From Sphingobium sp. Cam5-1 (GTDB taxonomy: Bacteria > Pseudomonadota > Alphaproteobacteria > Sphingomonadales > Sphingomonadaceae): 62,568 bases of DNA. The DNA is taken from the NCBI RefSeq assembly GCF_015693305.1, contig NZ_CP065142.1:1-62568 (forward strand), in the 5' to 3' direction. A program made the translations under genes and the position numbers. The notes beneath the pieces are model-generated. The model had not been told where the DNA came from and did no database searches. It was given only the letters and a program-made list of their open reading frames with translations. This document shows positions 7,368-17,296 of this stretch, piece after piece; position 1 is the first letter of the stretch; each line of letters begins with the position of its first letter.

Positions 7368-8690
7368 ATGCGATTGTTTGTTTGTGCGCCGCTGCTCGCG
7401 GCGATCCCCGGGATTGCGTTCGCCGGTCCGCTGACCTTCGATGCGGCGCTTCGCCAGGCTAAGCACGATGCTCCCTCCATTCGAGCGAAGACACTTGGCA
7501 CTGATGCCGCGCGTTCGGCGCGTGGGGCCGCGGGAACGCTGCCCGATCCCACCCTCGCAGTGGGCGTAGACAGCTTCCCGATATCAGGACCGCTCGCGTT
7601 CGAGCCGCAGCGGGACAATTTTACCATGGCGCGGGTGGGCGTGTCTCAGGACATTCCTAACCTCGCCAAGCGCCATGCCCAGCAGGCGCGCGCCGATAGC
7701 GACATCAGGGCGGCGGAGGCTGATACGGCGGTCGAGGCGCGCACCGTCGAGGTAGGTACGGCGTTGGCGTGGATCAATCTGGCCTATGCCGAGCGCAGGC
7801 TTGCCGCTCTTGAAGACGTGCTGTCCCGGCTCGAGCGCGTCGTAGGGACCACGACCGGCGCTGTCGCTTCGGGCAGCGTACGGCCGGCGCAGACGCTTGC
7901 CGGTCAGCAGGCCATCGCCACGATGCAGGATCGCCGGAGCGAACTGGTCTCGAACGTCGCGCGTGCCCGCGCTACACTTACCCGTTGGACCGGCGATCCC
8001 GCGCCGGAGATTGCCGGTCCAATTCCCGAATTTCCGGTCGATGGGACCGAACTTCGTGCTGGCCTCGATCGCCATCCCACCATCCAGATGATCGATGCCC
8101 AAGCTGGGCAAGCCGATGCCGATGTAAGGGTGGCGGATGCCGGTCGGCGTTCTGACTTCGGCGTGAATGTCGCCTATCAGCGCCGCGATCCCCGTTTCGG
8201 CGATTATGTCTCTGCTGGCGTGACGGTCAGCCTGCCGTTCTTCACCCGCAATCGTCAGAACGCCGGAATCGCCGCTGCCCAGGCCAATGCCGGGCGCGTT
8301 CTGGCCGAACGCGGAGCGGCGCGCCGCGCTCTTGCTGCCGACCTCGATGCCGATATCGCCGACCATGTCATGCACCACGAACAATGGATGCGCGCGCAAG
8401 GAACGCTGCAGCCGCTGGCCGAGCAGCGCGTGAAACTGGAGACCGCCAGCTACGGTGCTGGACGTGCCAGTCTTGTCGATGTCGCCGACGCTTATGCCGC
8501 GCTGGCCGACGCAACCCTCACTGTCCTCGACCGCGAGGCGCTGGTCGCCGCTGACGGCGCGCGATTGACTCTCACATACCGGCCCAGTCGGCCCGAAGCT
8601 GCGATTTTGGTCATCTTGGAGAACACGTCGGGAACGGGCTGGTTGTTGTTGACGATCGCCCATGCGAGGAACGACGTTCCGCTCCGATAA
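7368..8690 (+). CDS. TolC-family outer-membrane efflux channel, C-terminus replaced by a transposon end
   Basis: The frame encodes 440 residues with a signal peptide and the OEP repeats of CusC/CzcC-type channels that partner RND metal pumps. Native sequence runs to about residue 404 (GARLTLTYR); from base 8581 the frame reads through the Tn3 inverted repeat, adding about 36 foreign residues. The native protein probably lost only its last few residues, so function is possible. No membrane-fusion protein or RND pump gene is present on the plasmid, although such genes normally adjoin this channel. They may have been lost when the transposon arrived. Confidence 0.85.
   Translation: MRLFVCAPLLAAIPGIAFAGPLTFDAALRQAKHDAPSIRAKTLGTDAARSARGAAGTLPDPTLAVGVDSFPISGPLAFEPQRDNFTMARVGVSQDIPNLAKRHAQQARADSDIRAAEADTAVEARTVEVGTALAWINLAYAERRLAALEDVLSRLERVVGTTTGAVASGSVRPAQTLAGQQAIATMQDRRSELVSNVARARATLTRWTGDPAPEIAGPIPEFPVDGTELRAGLDRHPTIQMIDAQAGQADADVRVADAGRRSDFGVNVAYQRRDPRFGDYVSAGVTVSLPFFTRNRQNAGIAAAQANAGRVLAERGAARRALAADLDADIADHVMHHEQWMRAQGTLQPLAEQRVKLETASYGAGRASLVDVADAYAALADATLTVLDREALVAADGARLTLTYRPSRPEAAILVILENTSGTGWLLLTIAHARNDVPLR
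8581..8625 (+). repeat. Left terminal inverted repeat of the Tn3-family element
   Basis: The first 30 bases match the right end exactly and there are three mismatches over 45. It begins GGCCCAGTCGG rather than the GGGG usual for Tn3 relatives. Confidence 0.85.
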
Positions 8691-8702
8691 GGGAGCGGCG
8701 TT

Positions 8703-11612
8703 ATGAGCCTTGGCGTTTCGAGTGGGGATCTGATCGGCTCCTGGAGCCTGAGTTTTTCGGACATCGCGTTCGTGACCGGCAAAGCGGAGACGGCACGACT
8801 GGGATTGGCGGTTCAGCTTAGATTTTTCGCCGGGCATGGCTTCTTTGTGCCGGATCATGCGTCGATACCCTCCGACGGTGTCTTGTATCTGGCGGAGCAA
8901 CTTGGTCTCGATGCCAAATCCGTGAACCACTATGATTTTTCCGGGCGCACCGCCCGCCGGCATTGCGCGGAGATTTTGCGGCATCTCGGGTTCCGCCGTA
9001 TGACGCAGACGGATCGCAGGGCGTTGTCGAGGTGGATTTCCGACGATCTTTGTGCGGGCGGGCAGCCGATCAATGCCATGCTCGAGCATGTTTTCCTGTG
9101 GTGCCGCGACCGCCGTATCTATGGGCCGTCGCGCAAGGAGCTGGAACGCCTCGTCCGTTCGCAACGACACCTCTATCTGGAGGCCCTGTTGGCCCGAGTC
9201 CGCGATCGGCTTGCGCCGGATGCGGTCGCCTTGCTGGAAGCCTCGCTCGCCGATCCCGATGGCCCGACCGGCTTCAACACGATGAAGGGGGATGCAGGTC
9301 AGGCGACGCTCGAAAACATTCTTGGCGTGACCGCCAAACTCGCCTTTATCCAACGGCTTGCTCTTCCCCGAGATTTCCTATCGGTCACGGGCAAGGCATG
9401 GGTCGATCAGATCGTTCGCCGGGTTGCCGGCGAGAAAGCCTCGGAGATGCGCCGGCATGTACCGGCGCGCCAGCTCGGGCTCTATGCCGTTTATCTGATG
9501 GCGCGGGAAGCTCAGCTTACGGATGCGATGGTCGACCTGCTGATCGAGACGGTCCATAAGATCGGATCGCGCTCGAAACGCAAGGTGGTGGGCGATATCG
9601 CGAAAGACATCGAGCGGGTCTATGGCAAGGAGCGACTCCTGGTCGAGATTGCCAGCGCTTCGATCGACGATCCATCCGGGCGCATCTGCGATGTCATTTT
9701 CCCAATCGCCGGCAAGGACAAACTGGCGGCGATCATCAAGGAAAGCCAGGCAAAGGGCGCCTTGGATCGGCGGATCTACAAGGTGATGCGGAGGTCATGG
9801 GCCAATCATTATCGCCGTATGCTGCCAAGCCTGCTTTCGGCACTGGAGTTCCGGTCGAACAACGCCGTGTGGCGTCCGGTGCTGGCGGCCCTGGACTGGA
9901 TCAGAAGCAAAGTGGATGATGGATGCCGCTACGTGCCGCCGCACGCAGTGCCGGTCGACGAGGTCATTCCGGCGAGATGGCGCAGTTCCGTCATTGATGA
10001 AGAGGGGCGCGTAAACCGGATCAGTTATGAGCTTTGTGTCCTCGCGCAACTGCGCGATCGCATCCGTTCTAAGGAAATCTGGGTTGTCGGGGCGGACCGA
10101 TACCGCAATCCCGATGACGATCTTCCCAAGGACTTCGATGCGCGGCGAGAAGCATATTACACAGGATTGAACCTGACGGCGGATGCGCGTGCATTTTCAA
10201 GCGCCATCCGGGAAGAGCTTGCTCAGGAACTGTTGCTCCTCAATGCCAATATTCCCCGGAACGACAAGGTTCGGCTGCTGTGGCGCGGCGAGAACCGTAT
10301 ATCTCTCACCCCGTTCAAACCCTTGCCCGAACCCAGGGGTCTCGCCTCGATCAAGACCGAGATCGGCCAACGCTGGCCGATGACCGGGCTGCTCGACGTA
10401 CTGAAGGAGGCTGCCCTTGATACGGGACTTCTCGAAGCGTTCGAAACATCGGCCTCGCGTGTTGCACTGCCGAAAACCGCGCTGGATCAACGTCTCCTGC
10501 TATGCCTCTACGGCCTGGGAACGAATGCCGGGCTCAAGCGGATCGCCGGCGCCACCCCCGATGTCAGCTATGAAGAGCTGCTGCATGTCCATCGCCGCTT
10601 CGTTCATGCCGCGGCGCTCAAGGAGGCGTGTGCCAGGGTTGCGAATGCGACCCTGGCAATCCGCAATGCTGCAGTCTGGGGGGACGCCGGCACGGCCTGT
10701 GCGTCAGATTCCACAAAGTTCGGAGCCTGGGATCGCAACCTGATGACGGAATGGCATGCGCGTTATGGTGGACGGGGCGTCATGATCTACTGGCATGTCG
10801 AACGACGCGCGACATGCGTCTATTCCCAGCTCAAGCGCTGCTCTTCCTCCGAGGTCGCCTCCATGATCGAGGGCGTGCTGCGCCATTGCACCGACATGGA
10901 AATCCAGCGACAATATGTTGATAGTCATGGCCAAAGCGCGGTTGGCTTTGCATTTTGCCGGCTTCTCGGATTTGAGCTTGCACCCCGCCTGAAAGCGATC
11001 GCTCGCCAGAAGCTGGCTCTTCCCGATGTCGGCATGCGAACGCGGCTTCCCCACTTGCAGCCGATCCTCTCCAGTCCGATCAACTGGGATGAGATCGAGC
11101 AGCAATATGACGAGATGGTCAAATATGCAGCCGCGATGCAGACAAAAACCGCCGACCCGGAGGCGATCCTGCGCCGGTTTAGCCGCTCCGAGGTGATGCA
11201 CCCGACCTACAAGGCGTTGAGTGAGCTGGGCCGCGCGGTCAAGACGATCTTCCTGTGCCGGTATCTGCGCGAGGAGTCCTTCCGCCGCGAAATTCATGAA
11301 GGCCTGAATGTCGTTGAAAACTGGAACAGTGCCAATGGGTTCGTTTTCTTCGGCAAGGGCGGCGAGATCGCCACTAACCGCATCGATGAGCAGCAGCTCT
11401 CGGTCCTGGCGCTACATTTGCTGCAAGCGTCGCTTGTCTATGTGAACACCCGAATGCTTCAGAGCGTGCTGGTGGAACCGAAATGGACGGGCCGGATGAC
11501 GCCGGATGATTATCGCGGCCTCACACCGCTGATTTACAGCCACGTCAATCCTTATGGCCGCTTCGACCTCGATCTGAATAGCCGGATCGATTTTGGGCGG
11601 CTTGCTGCCTGA
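8703..11612 (+). CDS. tnpA: Tn3-family transposase TnpA
   Basis: The 969-residue length and domain order match the Tn3 family: an N-terminal DUF4158 DNA-binding region (about residues 1-165) and a C-terminal DDE catalytic domain (about 560-960), including a [19 protein letters not shown] segment near 660 and conserved E residues toward the end. It catalyses replicative transposition from the terminal repeats. The gene starts about 80 bases inside the left repeat. It appears intact. Confidence 0.95.
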   Translation: MSLGVSSGDLIGSWSLSFSDIAFVTGKAETARLGLAVQLRFFAGHGFFVPDHASIPSDGVLYLAEQLGLDAKSVNHYDFSGRTARRHCAEILRHLGFRRMTQTDRRALSRWISDDLCAGGQPINAMLEHVFLWCRDRRIYGPSRKELERLVRSQRHLYLEALLARVRDRLAPDAVALLEASLADPDGPTGFNTMKGDAGQATLENILGVTAKLAFIQRLALPRDFLSVTGKAWVDQIVRRVAGEKASEMRRHVPARQLGLYAVYLMAREAQLTDAMVDLLIETVHKIGSRSKRKVVGDIAKDIERVYGKERLLVEIASASIDDPSGRICDVIFPIAGKDKLAAIIKESQAKGALDRRIYKVMRRSWANHYRRMLPSLLSALEFRSNNAVWRPVLAALDWIRSKVDDGCRYVPPHAVPVDEVIPARWRSSVIDEEGRVNRISYELCVLAQLRDRIRSKEIWVVGADRYRNPDDDLPKDFDARREAYYTGLNLTADARAFSSAIREELAQELLLLNANIPRNDKVRLLWRGENRISLTPFKPLPEPRGLASIKTEIGQRWPMTGLLDVLKEAALDTGLLEAFETSASRVALPKTALDQRLLLCLYGLGTNAGLKRIAGATPDVSYEELLHVHRRFVHAAALKEACARVANATLAIRNAAVWGDAGTACASDSTKFGAWDRNLMTEWHARYGGRGVMIYWHVERRATCVYSQLKRCSSSEVASMIEGVLRHCTDMEIQRQYVDSHGQSAVGFAFCRLLGFELAPRLKAIARQKLALPDVGMRTRLPHLQPILSSPINWDEIEQQYDEMVKYAAAMQTKTADPEAILRRFSRSEVMHPTYKALSELGRAVKTIFLCRYLREESFRREIHEGLNVVENWNSANGFVFFGKGGEIATNRIDEQQLSVLALHLLQASLVYVNTRMLQSVLVEPKWTGRMTPDDYRGLTPLIYSHVNPYGRFDLDLNSRIDFGRLAA

Positions 11613-11754
11613 CCGGGGCCTTTCCGCTCGCACCATTTGGGTGCACCCGAACGTGACGATCGGAAGTGACATATACGACATGTCACAAAAGGGTGGTTCC
11701 GTCACCAATGTTACTGTACGAGGGCAAAGCCACCCTAATGTGACGGATTTGCCC
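11613..11754. promoter_or_regulatory. Candidate res site between tnpA and tnpR
   Basis: This 142-base gap has the position and size of a Tn3 resolution site. It contains the interrupted palindrome GTGACAT-N7-ATGTCAC at 11666-11686 and further GTGAC/GTCAC half-sites at about 11653, 11701 and 11741, suggesting several resolvase-binding subsites. The promoter of tnpR should lie here too. Confidence 0.6.
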
Positions 11755-12621
11755 ATGACCCGCGTCGGCTACGCCCGCGTCAGCACCATCGACCAGGATC
11801 TCGACATCCAGGTTGCCCGGTTGAAGGCAGCGGGCTGTGAAATCCTCCGCTCCGAAACAGGCTCGGGCGCATCGCGCACTGGACGCACGGAGCTTGAGAC
11901 GATCATGCAGTTCCTGCGCGCCGATGACGAACTCGTCGTCCTGCGTCTCGATCGGCTCGGTCGCTCCACACGCGATGTTCTCAATCTGGTTCATGAACTC
12001 GACCAGAAGGGAGCCTCATTGCGGGTGCTTGAGCCGGAGGTGACGACGGCCGGAAGCATGGGGCGGATGGTGATCACCATTCTGGGCATGGTCGCGGACA
12101 TGGAACTGACGTTCATCAAGGACCGGCAGCGCGCCGGGATCGAGGCGGCGCGCGCCGAAGGCGTCTACAAAGGCCGGAAGAAAAACATCGATGACGATGA
12201 AATCCGACGCCGGATCACCGCCGGCGCGAGCAAGGCCAGCGTCGCGCGCGACCTCAAGATCTCAAGAATGACCGTCTATCGGGCGCTTGACGTCATTCCT
12301 TCAAGGATCGGGCTGCCGGAAAAGCCGCCTTCTGTCACCATCGCCCTGCATCTGACCATCGAGAACTTCAACAAGCATGGTCGTGGCAGAAAGCCCGCTC
12401 GCGAGCGCATTGAGGCGATGCTGGAGCGGGATTACCAGATGCAAAAGACCGGGAACTGCGATTACACGCTGACCGTCGCCTATGATCAGGGTGCCGATGG
12501 CGTCAGCCTCGATGATGAGATCGCATCTCTCCAGACAGAGATGTTCAACATCGCAGAGAGCTACAGGTGCTCGATCGAGACCGATGTTTACGAGATTGGA
12601 GGACAAGAGCGAGCCTGGTAG
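11755..12621 (+). CDS. tnpR: Serine resolvase TnpR with a long C-terminal extension
   Basis: Residues 1-140 form the serine-recombinase catalytic domain (GYARVST at 4-10 with the nucleophile Ser, then LDRLGRS). A helix-turn-helix follows near 160-180 (ASKASVARDLKISRMTVYRAL). Typical Tn3 resolvases end there at about 185 residues, but this protein has 288, adding about 100 residues of unknown role. It resolves cointegrates at res. ATG 11755 directly precedes the conserved start; upstream in-frame codons belong to the res region. Confidence 0.93.
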   Translation: MTRVGYARVSTIDQDLDIQVARLKAAGCEILRSETGSGASRTGRTELETIMQFLRADDELVVLRLDRLGRSTRDVLNLVHELDQKGASLRVLEPEVTTAGSMGRMVITILGMVADMELTFIKDRQRAGIEAARAEGVYKGRKKNIDDDEIRRRITAGASKASVARDLKISRMTVYRALDVIPSRIGLPEKPPSVTIALHLTIENFNKHGRGRKPARERIEAMLERDYQMQKTGNCDYTLTVAYDQGADGVSLDDEIASLQTEMFNIAESYRCSIETDVYEIGGQERAW

Positions 12622-12639
12622 ATCGCCATGTTCAATCTT

Positions 12640-12684
12640 TGTTCTTCAACATGGCCAAAATCGCAGCTTCGGGCCGACTGGGCC
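12640..12684 (-). repeat. Right terminal inverted repeat of the Tn3-family element
   Basis: Reverse complement of the left end with three mismatches in 45 bases. It truncates istB immediately after the codons for ALGN. Confidence 0.85.
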
Positions 12685-13045
12685 TGTTACCCAGCGCGAT
12701 GACGTTCTCTCGGCGCAGGATATATTCCGAGCGGGCGAGTTCGAGCACCAGCATCTTGTTGAGGCTGGGGATGGCGGTGAAGTCGAAGGTGTCGAGACTC
12801 TTCACCGCCGGGAAGCGGGCGGCGCGGATCCGCCGCTCGACCGTGCGCCGCTCCCGGTCGATGAGCTCAAGCTCGATGAGACGCAGCAGGTAGCGCGGGT
12901 GGTCGATACCGTCGCGGGCGCATTCGCGCGCGACCTTCTCATATTCGCGCAGCACGGTCGGCAGCTTGAGCTGCTTGAGGTGGTGGGCGAGCAGCACCTG
13001 GGGTGTCCCGCCGGTCGTGCCGGTCGGCATCTTGTCGCTTGTCAT
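12685..13045 (-). pseudogene. istB: IstB ATPase, truncated at the nucleotide-binding site
   Basis: The N-terminal 120 residues match IstB helper ATPases of IS21 elements, ending at VIALGN, just where the Walker A loop should follow. The frame continues into the Tn3 repeat to 12632. Loss of the Walker motifs should abolish function. ATG 13045 overlaps the istA stop (ATGA). Confidence 0.88.
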
Positions 13046-14529
13046 GCCGCCAGCACTCCATAGTCCGCCGCCCGGGTCGTCTTCACGTCCGTCCGGGGCA
13101 GGTGCGGATAGGCGGCCAGATCGAGACGGGGCGGTCGCCGTTCGATACGCGCCAGCGCGATGAGCTTCACCGCGTCGAAGCCGATGGCGCCGAGCTGCAC
13201 GGCCTGTGTCACCGCGTCGGTGACGACGGCGAGCGGCAGGGCTTCGAGCAGCCGCAGCACCTGGATGAACTCCCGCTTCCCCTTGTTGCCCATACGGGCT
13301 TCCAAAAGGTGGCGCAGATGCTGGAAGATCTCGGGCAGATCCCAGCCCTGCAAGGCGGCCGCCTGGTCGAGCGCGCCGGGCTTCTGCTCGATGAGCGCGA
13401 GATAGTGCAGCGGGTTGGCGACGAAGGCGCCCTCGCCATAGCTGCGCGGATGGCGGGCGATCTCCTCGCCGGCGATGCTGATGACGACCTCGTCGACGAA
13501 CCCCTTCACCAGGACGTCGCGGAAGCCGTAGGCGGTCGGCACCGAATAGTCGTTGGTCCGGTAGCGCACCAGCGCGGTCGACGACACGCGCGCCGACCGC
13601 TTCTCGCACGGCTCCAGCGGCACCGCCGGCAAGGCCCGGAAGACCTGCCGGTCGGCGGCAAGCCGCTCGGCGATGGTGTCGGCATGGCGTCCGGCATGCC
13701 CGTTCTGTCGGGCCAGGCAGTCCTTCGCCAGGCGCTCGTTCAACTCGTCGAAGCTGGCCGCCACGGGAATGGGCACCATGAACATCGCGCGGGCGTGCTT
13801 TACCAGCGCCTCGACCTTCCCCTTGTCGTTGCCCTTGCCGGGCCGGCCAAACCGGTCGGCAAACAGGTAGTGGCTGACCAGCTCGGTGAAGGCCCGCGTG
13901 CGCTCGCGCTTGCCGTCGCCGCAGATCCTCGCCACCGCAATCTTCAGATTGTCGTAGAGAATGGACAGCGGCACGCCGCCGAAGAAGGCGAAGGCCGAAA
14001 CATGGCCGTCCAGGAACGCCTCGGTCGTCTCGCGCGGATAGGCCTTCACGAAACACGCATCGGAATGCGGTAGGTCCATGCAGAAATAATGAACCTTCTG
14101 CCGCACGCCGCCGATCTCGGCCCACGCCTCGCCGAAGTCGACCTGGGCATGGCCCGGCGGGTGCGCCAGCGGCACGAACGTCTCCCGGCTGCGGGCCCGA
14201 CTTAGCCGCACATAGTCCTTCACCACCGTGTAGCCGCCGCCATAGCCATGCTCGTCGCGCAGCCGCTCGAAGATCCGTTTGGCGGTGTGCTGCTGCCTGG
14301 CCGGCGACAGGCGGTCCTCGCGCAGCATGGCGTCGATGACCGGCAACAGCGGCCCCAGCTTCGGCTTCTCCGGCGGCTTCGCGCGCCGGTAGCCTGGTGG
14401 CAGCGAGAACGCGCACATCTTCGCCACCGTGTCCCGGCTCAGACCGAACACCTTCGCCGCTTCCCGGCGACTATGACCTTCCACGAACACGAAACGCCGA
14501 ACGACCGCGTAGCTCTCCAAGGCAAACAT
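13042..14529 (-). CDS. istA: IS21-family transposase IstA
   Basis: This 495-residue protein has an N-terminal helix-turn-helix (RREAAKVFGLSRDTVAKM, about 20-37) and a DDE integrase core at about 120-300, including QVDFGEA near 131 and the DNLKIAV segment. It appears complete, but without IstB and one IS end it is probably inactive in place. Confidence 0.93.
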   Translation of the reverse strand: MFALESYAVVRRFVFVEGHSRREAAKVFGLSRDTVAKMCAFSLPPGYRRAKPPEKPKLGPLLPVIDAMLREDRLSPARQQHTAKRIFERLRDEHGYGGGYTVVKDYVRLSRARSRETFVPLAHPPGHAQVDFGEAWAEIGGVRQKVHYFCMDLPHSDACFVKAYPRETTEAFLDGHVSAFAFFGGVPLSILYDNLKIAVARICGDGKRERTRAFTELVSHYLFADRFGRPGKGNDKGKVEALVKHARAMFMVPIPVAASFDELNERLAKDCLARQNGHAGRHADTIAERLAADRQVFRALPAVPLEPCEKRSARVSSTALVRYRTNDYSVPTAYGFRDVLVKGFVDEVVISIAGEEIARHPRSYGEGAFVANPLHYLALIEQKPGALDQAAALQGWDLPEIFQHLRHLLEARMGNKGKREFIQVLRLLEALPLAVVTDAVTQAVQLGAIGFDAVKLIALARIERRPPRLDLAAYPHLPRTDVKTTRAADYGVLAA

Positions 14530-14634
14530 CCTCGCCGCCCCAAATGGAGCAGCTTACCACTGGCAGGATTTCTCTCCGCCGCACCGGCACCTATGCCGGC
14601 GCTCCCGTGGCCGGGTTTGTCACCGCCCTACACA

Positions 14635-15198
14635 CGCGTGCGCGTCCCCGCCAGGGAAATCCGCCCGGCTCGTGCCGCTGTCAGGCACCATAAGGGTGTC
14701 GTGAACGAACGACGCGTCACCCACGACATAGGTGATCGAGGCGAGCGTGTGGCCGGGCGACAGCATGACGTGCGCGTCGAGCGAGCCGATCCTGAACTGC
14801 TCGCCATCGGCGAACAGGCGATCCCACTGGCTGCCATCGACGGGCAGGTCGGGCAGGCAGTAGATGTCCTGCCAAAGCTTCTGCACCTCTATGACCTTGG
14901 CGCCGATCGCGGTTTTGCCACCTGTCTTTTCAGCAAGGTACGGAGCAGCGGAGAAGTGATCGGCGTGGGAATGGGTATCGAGTACCCATTCTACTGTAAG
15001 ACGCTTCGCGCGCACATATTCGAGGATCATATCGGCATTGTCGGTTGCGGTCGCACCGGCGCGCGGATCGAAATCGAGGACCGGGTCGATAATCGCGGCG
15101 ACCTTCGTGGCCTCGTCAACTACGACATACTGGAAGCTGCCGGTGCGCTCGTCATGGAGTGACGCGATCGTCATGCCCTTGTGATTATACTCGATCAT
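14635..15198 (-). pseudogene. MBL-fold persulfide-dioxygenase-like hydrolase, 3'-truncated
   Basis: About 187 native residues match the first two thirds of the metallo-beta-lactamase hydrolase encoded at 20622-21551: the metal-binding THSHADHFSAAPYL motif near residue 76, the SPGHT histidine near 150 and ADFPGGDA near 182. The reading frame then enters the IS21 tip, adding a few residues and stopping at 14620. The remaining C-terminal metal ligands are lost, so it is very likely non-functional. It would have been the last gene of the sulfide cluster. Confidence 0.85.
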
Positions 15199-15219
15199 GT
15201 TTCGTATCCTCTCGCATCG

Positions 15220-15861
15220 TCAGCTTTCTTCCCGCGCACGCGCGAACAGCCGTTTGAAATCGCCGGTGTCGATCGCGCCCATCACCAACAGGCGACCGGC
15301 AAGATAACCCGGGGTGCCGGCTAGCCCGATCGAATAGGCTTCCTGACCGTTCGCCCGCAGGCGGGCTGCGACAGCGTCAGCATGGGCCGCAAGCCAAGTC
15401 GTCGCGCGCAGCCAGTCGCCGCCAGCGCGCATCACGACGTCCCGCAGCATTGCGTCGTCGATCGTGCGGCTGTCCGTCATCAACGCACGGTGGACGACTG
15501 GGTAAATCCCTTGCTCGGCGCACGCGAGCGCCACGCTTGCGGCACGTTCGGATGGTGGACCGAAGATCGGCCAGTCCTTGTAGATGACCCGCACCTTGCC
15601 GTCGCGCTGCACAGCCTCTTCCAGCGCGGGAAACCCGTGACGGCAAGCCGGACAACGATAGTCGCTGAACACGGCAAGCCGGAGCGTAGCGTCGGCAGGC
15701 CCGTCCTCAGGCGAGCCATTGCCGGCCAGGATCAGGTCAGCGGTCGGCCCGACGTCGCGCCCGATCGGGGCGGTACGCCACAGAACCTGCCCGACTGCCC
15801 AACCACCCACGACCACCGCGCCTAAGCCGGCAAGCTGTCTCCGATTGAGCGGCCCGGGCAT
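15220..15861 (-). CDS. DsbA-family thiol oxidoreductase (CPAC)
   Basis: This 213-residue protein has an N-terminal membrane or signal segment (about 8-28) and a DsbA/thioredoxin-like fold with active site CPAC near residue 75, the KDWPIFGPPSE motif typical of the family, and a GTPGYLAG cis-Pro region near 182. It acts in the periplasm on protein or small-molecule thiols. It follows another DsbA-like gene with two bases between. In this setting it may handle thiols formed during sulfide oxidation, which is inference. Confidence 0.9.
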   Translation of the reverse strand: MPGPLNRRQLAGLGAVVVGGWAVGQVLWRTAPIGRDVGPTADLILAGNGSPEDGPADATLRLAVFSDYRCPACRHGFPALEEAVQRDGKVRVIYKDWPIFGPPSERAASVALACAEQGIYPVVHRALMTDSRTIDDAMLRDVVMRAGGDWLRATTWLAAHADAVAARLRANGQEAYSIGLAGTPGYLAGRLLVMGAIDTGDFKRLFARAREES

Positions 15862-15863
15862 GG

Positions 15864-16490
15864 TCAGCGCGCCGCAGGTTTTTTGCGCGCTTCCGCGACG
15901 AGACGATGCAACGTCGGGAGATCGACAGCACCGGCGACGACCTGCGAGCCGACGATCAACGCCGGCGTTCCGTTGAAACCGATCGCTTGGGCGATGCTAT
16001 CGGTGCGCGTGAGCAGTGCGTCGATTTCGGCGCCACGCGTCTTCAAATCGCGTTGCAGACGGGGCCAGTCGACCCTGGCTTTGGCAGCCGCTGCCTTGAC
16101 GCCCGCGCTGTCGAGCCGCGCCGGCGAGGTCATGAGGGCCTCGTGAAAGGCGGCATGCCTGCCCTGCCATTGGCTCGCGACGGCCGCGCGTGACGCCTCA
16201 CGCGAGGCAGGTCCGAAGATCGGCCAGTCCCGGTACACGACCCGTACTTTCGGGTCGGAGTGAAGCAGGGCGTTCAGCACCGGCTCCATGCGACGACAAT
16301 AGGGGCAGTTGTAGTCAAAGAACTCGACCACCGTGACATCATAGGTCTTGCCCGCGCGCTTGGGAGCCGCGGGATCATCGACGACGGACTTGCGCGACAG
16401 ATCGGGCTGCTGGGCCATGAGAGGCGTGATCGGTGCGGCGAAGGCAAGCGCAGCCAGGAGGCCCCGCGACAACAGGTTGCGACGGTTCAT
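15864..16490 (-). CDS. DsbA-family thiol oxidoreductase (CPYC)
   Basis: This 208-residue protein has a signal peptide with a twin-Arg-poor start (NRRNLLSRGLLAALAFA) and a DsbA-like fold: active site CPYC near residue 60, YRDWPIFGPAS and the cis-Pro loop NGTPALIVG near 175. It resembles periplasmic Com1/BdbD-type oxidases. Its start overlaps the stop of the upstream thioredoxin gene (ATGA), so the two are coupled. Confidence 0.9.
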   Translation of the reverse strand: MNRRNLLSRGLLAALAFAAPITPLMAQQPDLSRKSVVDDPAAPKRAGKTYDVTVVEFFDYNCPYCRRMEPVLNALLHSDPKVRVVYRDWPIFGPASREASRAAVASQWQGRHAAFHEALMTSPARLDSAGVKAAAAKARVDWPRLQRDLKTRGAEIDALLTRTDSIAQAIGFNGTPALIVGSQVVAGAVDLPTLHRLVAEARKKPAAR

Positions 16491-17296
16491 CGGTGTTTCC
16501 TTGCTAATTCGATTCCATCGGCGAGGGCAGCGCGTGACAATTCGCCGAGCTGGAGCTGCACGATCGTGCCGTCGCCTGCGACGAAAGCCGTTGCGGGATA
16601 TCCCACCACCTTCAGGGCTTGGGAAAGCCCGCGATCGGGGTCGAGCGCGACATGCCGCGCACCGACACCTTCACGGTCGAGAAAGCCGCTGACGATCGCT
16701 TGTGCCTCGCCCTGATCGGCAAGAAGGATCGGGACCTCGCCAGGGCGCGATGCAACCGCATCGAGCATCGGCAGCTCACGCCGGCACGGGCCGCACCATG
16801 TCGCCCACAGGTTGACCACGAACGGCCTGCCACGGAGGCGATCAAGCGGAAGCGGAGCGCCGGACGGGGTCGTCAGGTTGAAATGATAGGGGAACGGGCC
16901 GTAGGTCACGGGAGGCATCAGGGCCTGAAGCGAGAACCAGAGGCCACCCGCAACAGCCAACGCTCCCCAGCCTGCCGCCAGCGCGCTTGAGCGGCCAAGC
17001 CGGGTGGCCAGCGTCGCCGCAGCGCCGAGAAGCCCTGCGACGGGGGAAAAGCCGCCCTTCCACACGGCAAGGATGGACAGCGGAGCGTCGGCGTAGCTCG
17101 ACCAATGCGCTGCGACGTAACCGGTCCGCGCCGCGACCATTCCAGCGACGATGGCGCTGGTTGCGGCTGCCGATACGCGAGGGAAGCGGAACCGACCGGC
17201 CAGCGTCGTGAGGCCAAGGAACACGACGATGCATAGCACAGCAAGCCCGCGATCGACGACCAGCATCAGCGGCCCGATGGCAATCGCACCCCCCAT
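16487..17296 (-). CDS. Membrane-anchored thioredoxin-like (TlpA/ResA-type) protein
   Basis: The 269-residue protein has several N-terminal membrane helices (residues 1-130, resembling the prolipoprotein/TlpA-associated membrane part) and a C-terminal thioredoxin domain with WATWCGPC near residue 168 and a VGYPATAF cis-Pro loop near 238. It should deliver electrons to or oxidise periplasmic thiols. ATG 17296 overlaps the stop of the TSUP gene (TGATG); in-frame sequence upstream is the TSUP gene in another frame. Confidence 0.88.
   Translation of the reverse strand: MGGAIAIGPLMLVVDRGLAVLCIVVFLGLTTLAGRFRFPRVSAAATSAIVAGMVAARTGYVAAHWSSYADAPLSILAVWKGGFSPVAGLLGAAATLATRLGRSSALAAGWGALAVAGGLWFSLQALMPPVTYGPFPYHFNLTTPSGAPLPLDRLRGRPFVVNLWATWCGPCRRELPMLDAVASRPGEVPILLADQGEAQAIVSGFLDREGVGARHVALDPDRGLSQALKVVGYPATAFVAGDGTIVQLQLGELSRAALADGIELARKHR

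Larger units (their letters stand above)
8581..12684 (+). mobile_element. Tn3-family transposon with tnpA and tnpR
   Basis: The element is bounded by 45-base inverted repeats that start GGCCCAGTCGG and contains a Tn3 transposase and a serine resolvase with a candidate res site between them. It carries no passenger genes. The flanking bases differ (ATACC before the left end, TGTTA after the right end), so the usual 5-bp duplication is missing. The left end sits in a TolC-type gene and the right end in an istB gene. Confidence 0.85.
12685..14634 (-). mobile_element. IS21-family remnant cut by the Tn3 element
   Basis: Contains a complete istA and the first half of istB. The outer tip is the TGTGTAGGG sequence that starts at 14634 (minus strand) and interrupts an MBL-hydrolase gene. 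The inner end is missing because the Tn3 right repeat lies within istB. It differs from the two IS21 copies at 41-43 kb and 50-52 kb. Confidence 0.8.

Noticed and set aside
7584..9353. A 589-codon minus-strand open frame
   Set aside because: It is opposite the TolC-type gene and tnpA, crosses the transposon end, and its sequence resembles no protein; high G+C makes such long shadow frames common.
12632..14416. A 594-codon frame covering istB and most of istA in another frame
   Set aside because: Only its last part from 13045 is istB; the rest is antisense-free shadow of istA in a different frame, as shown by the intact IstA domains.
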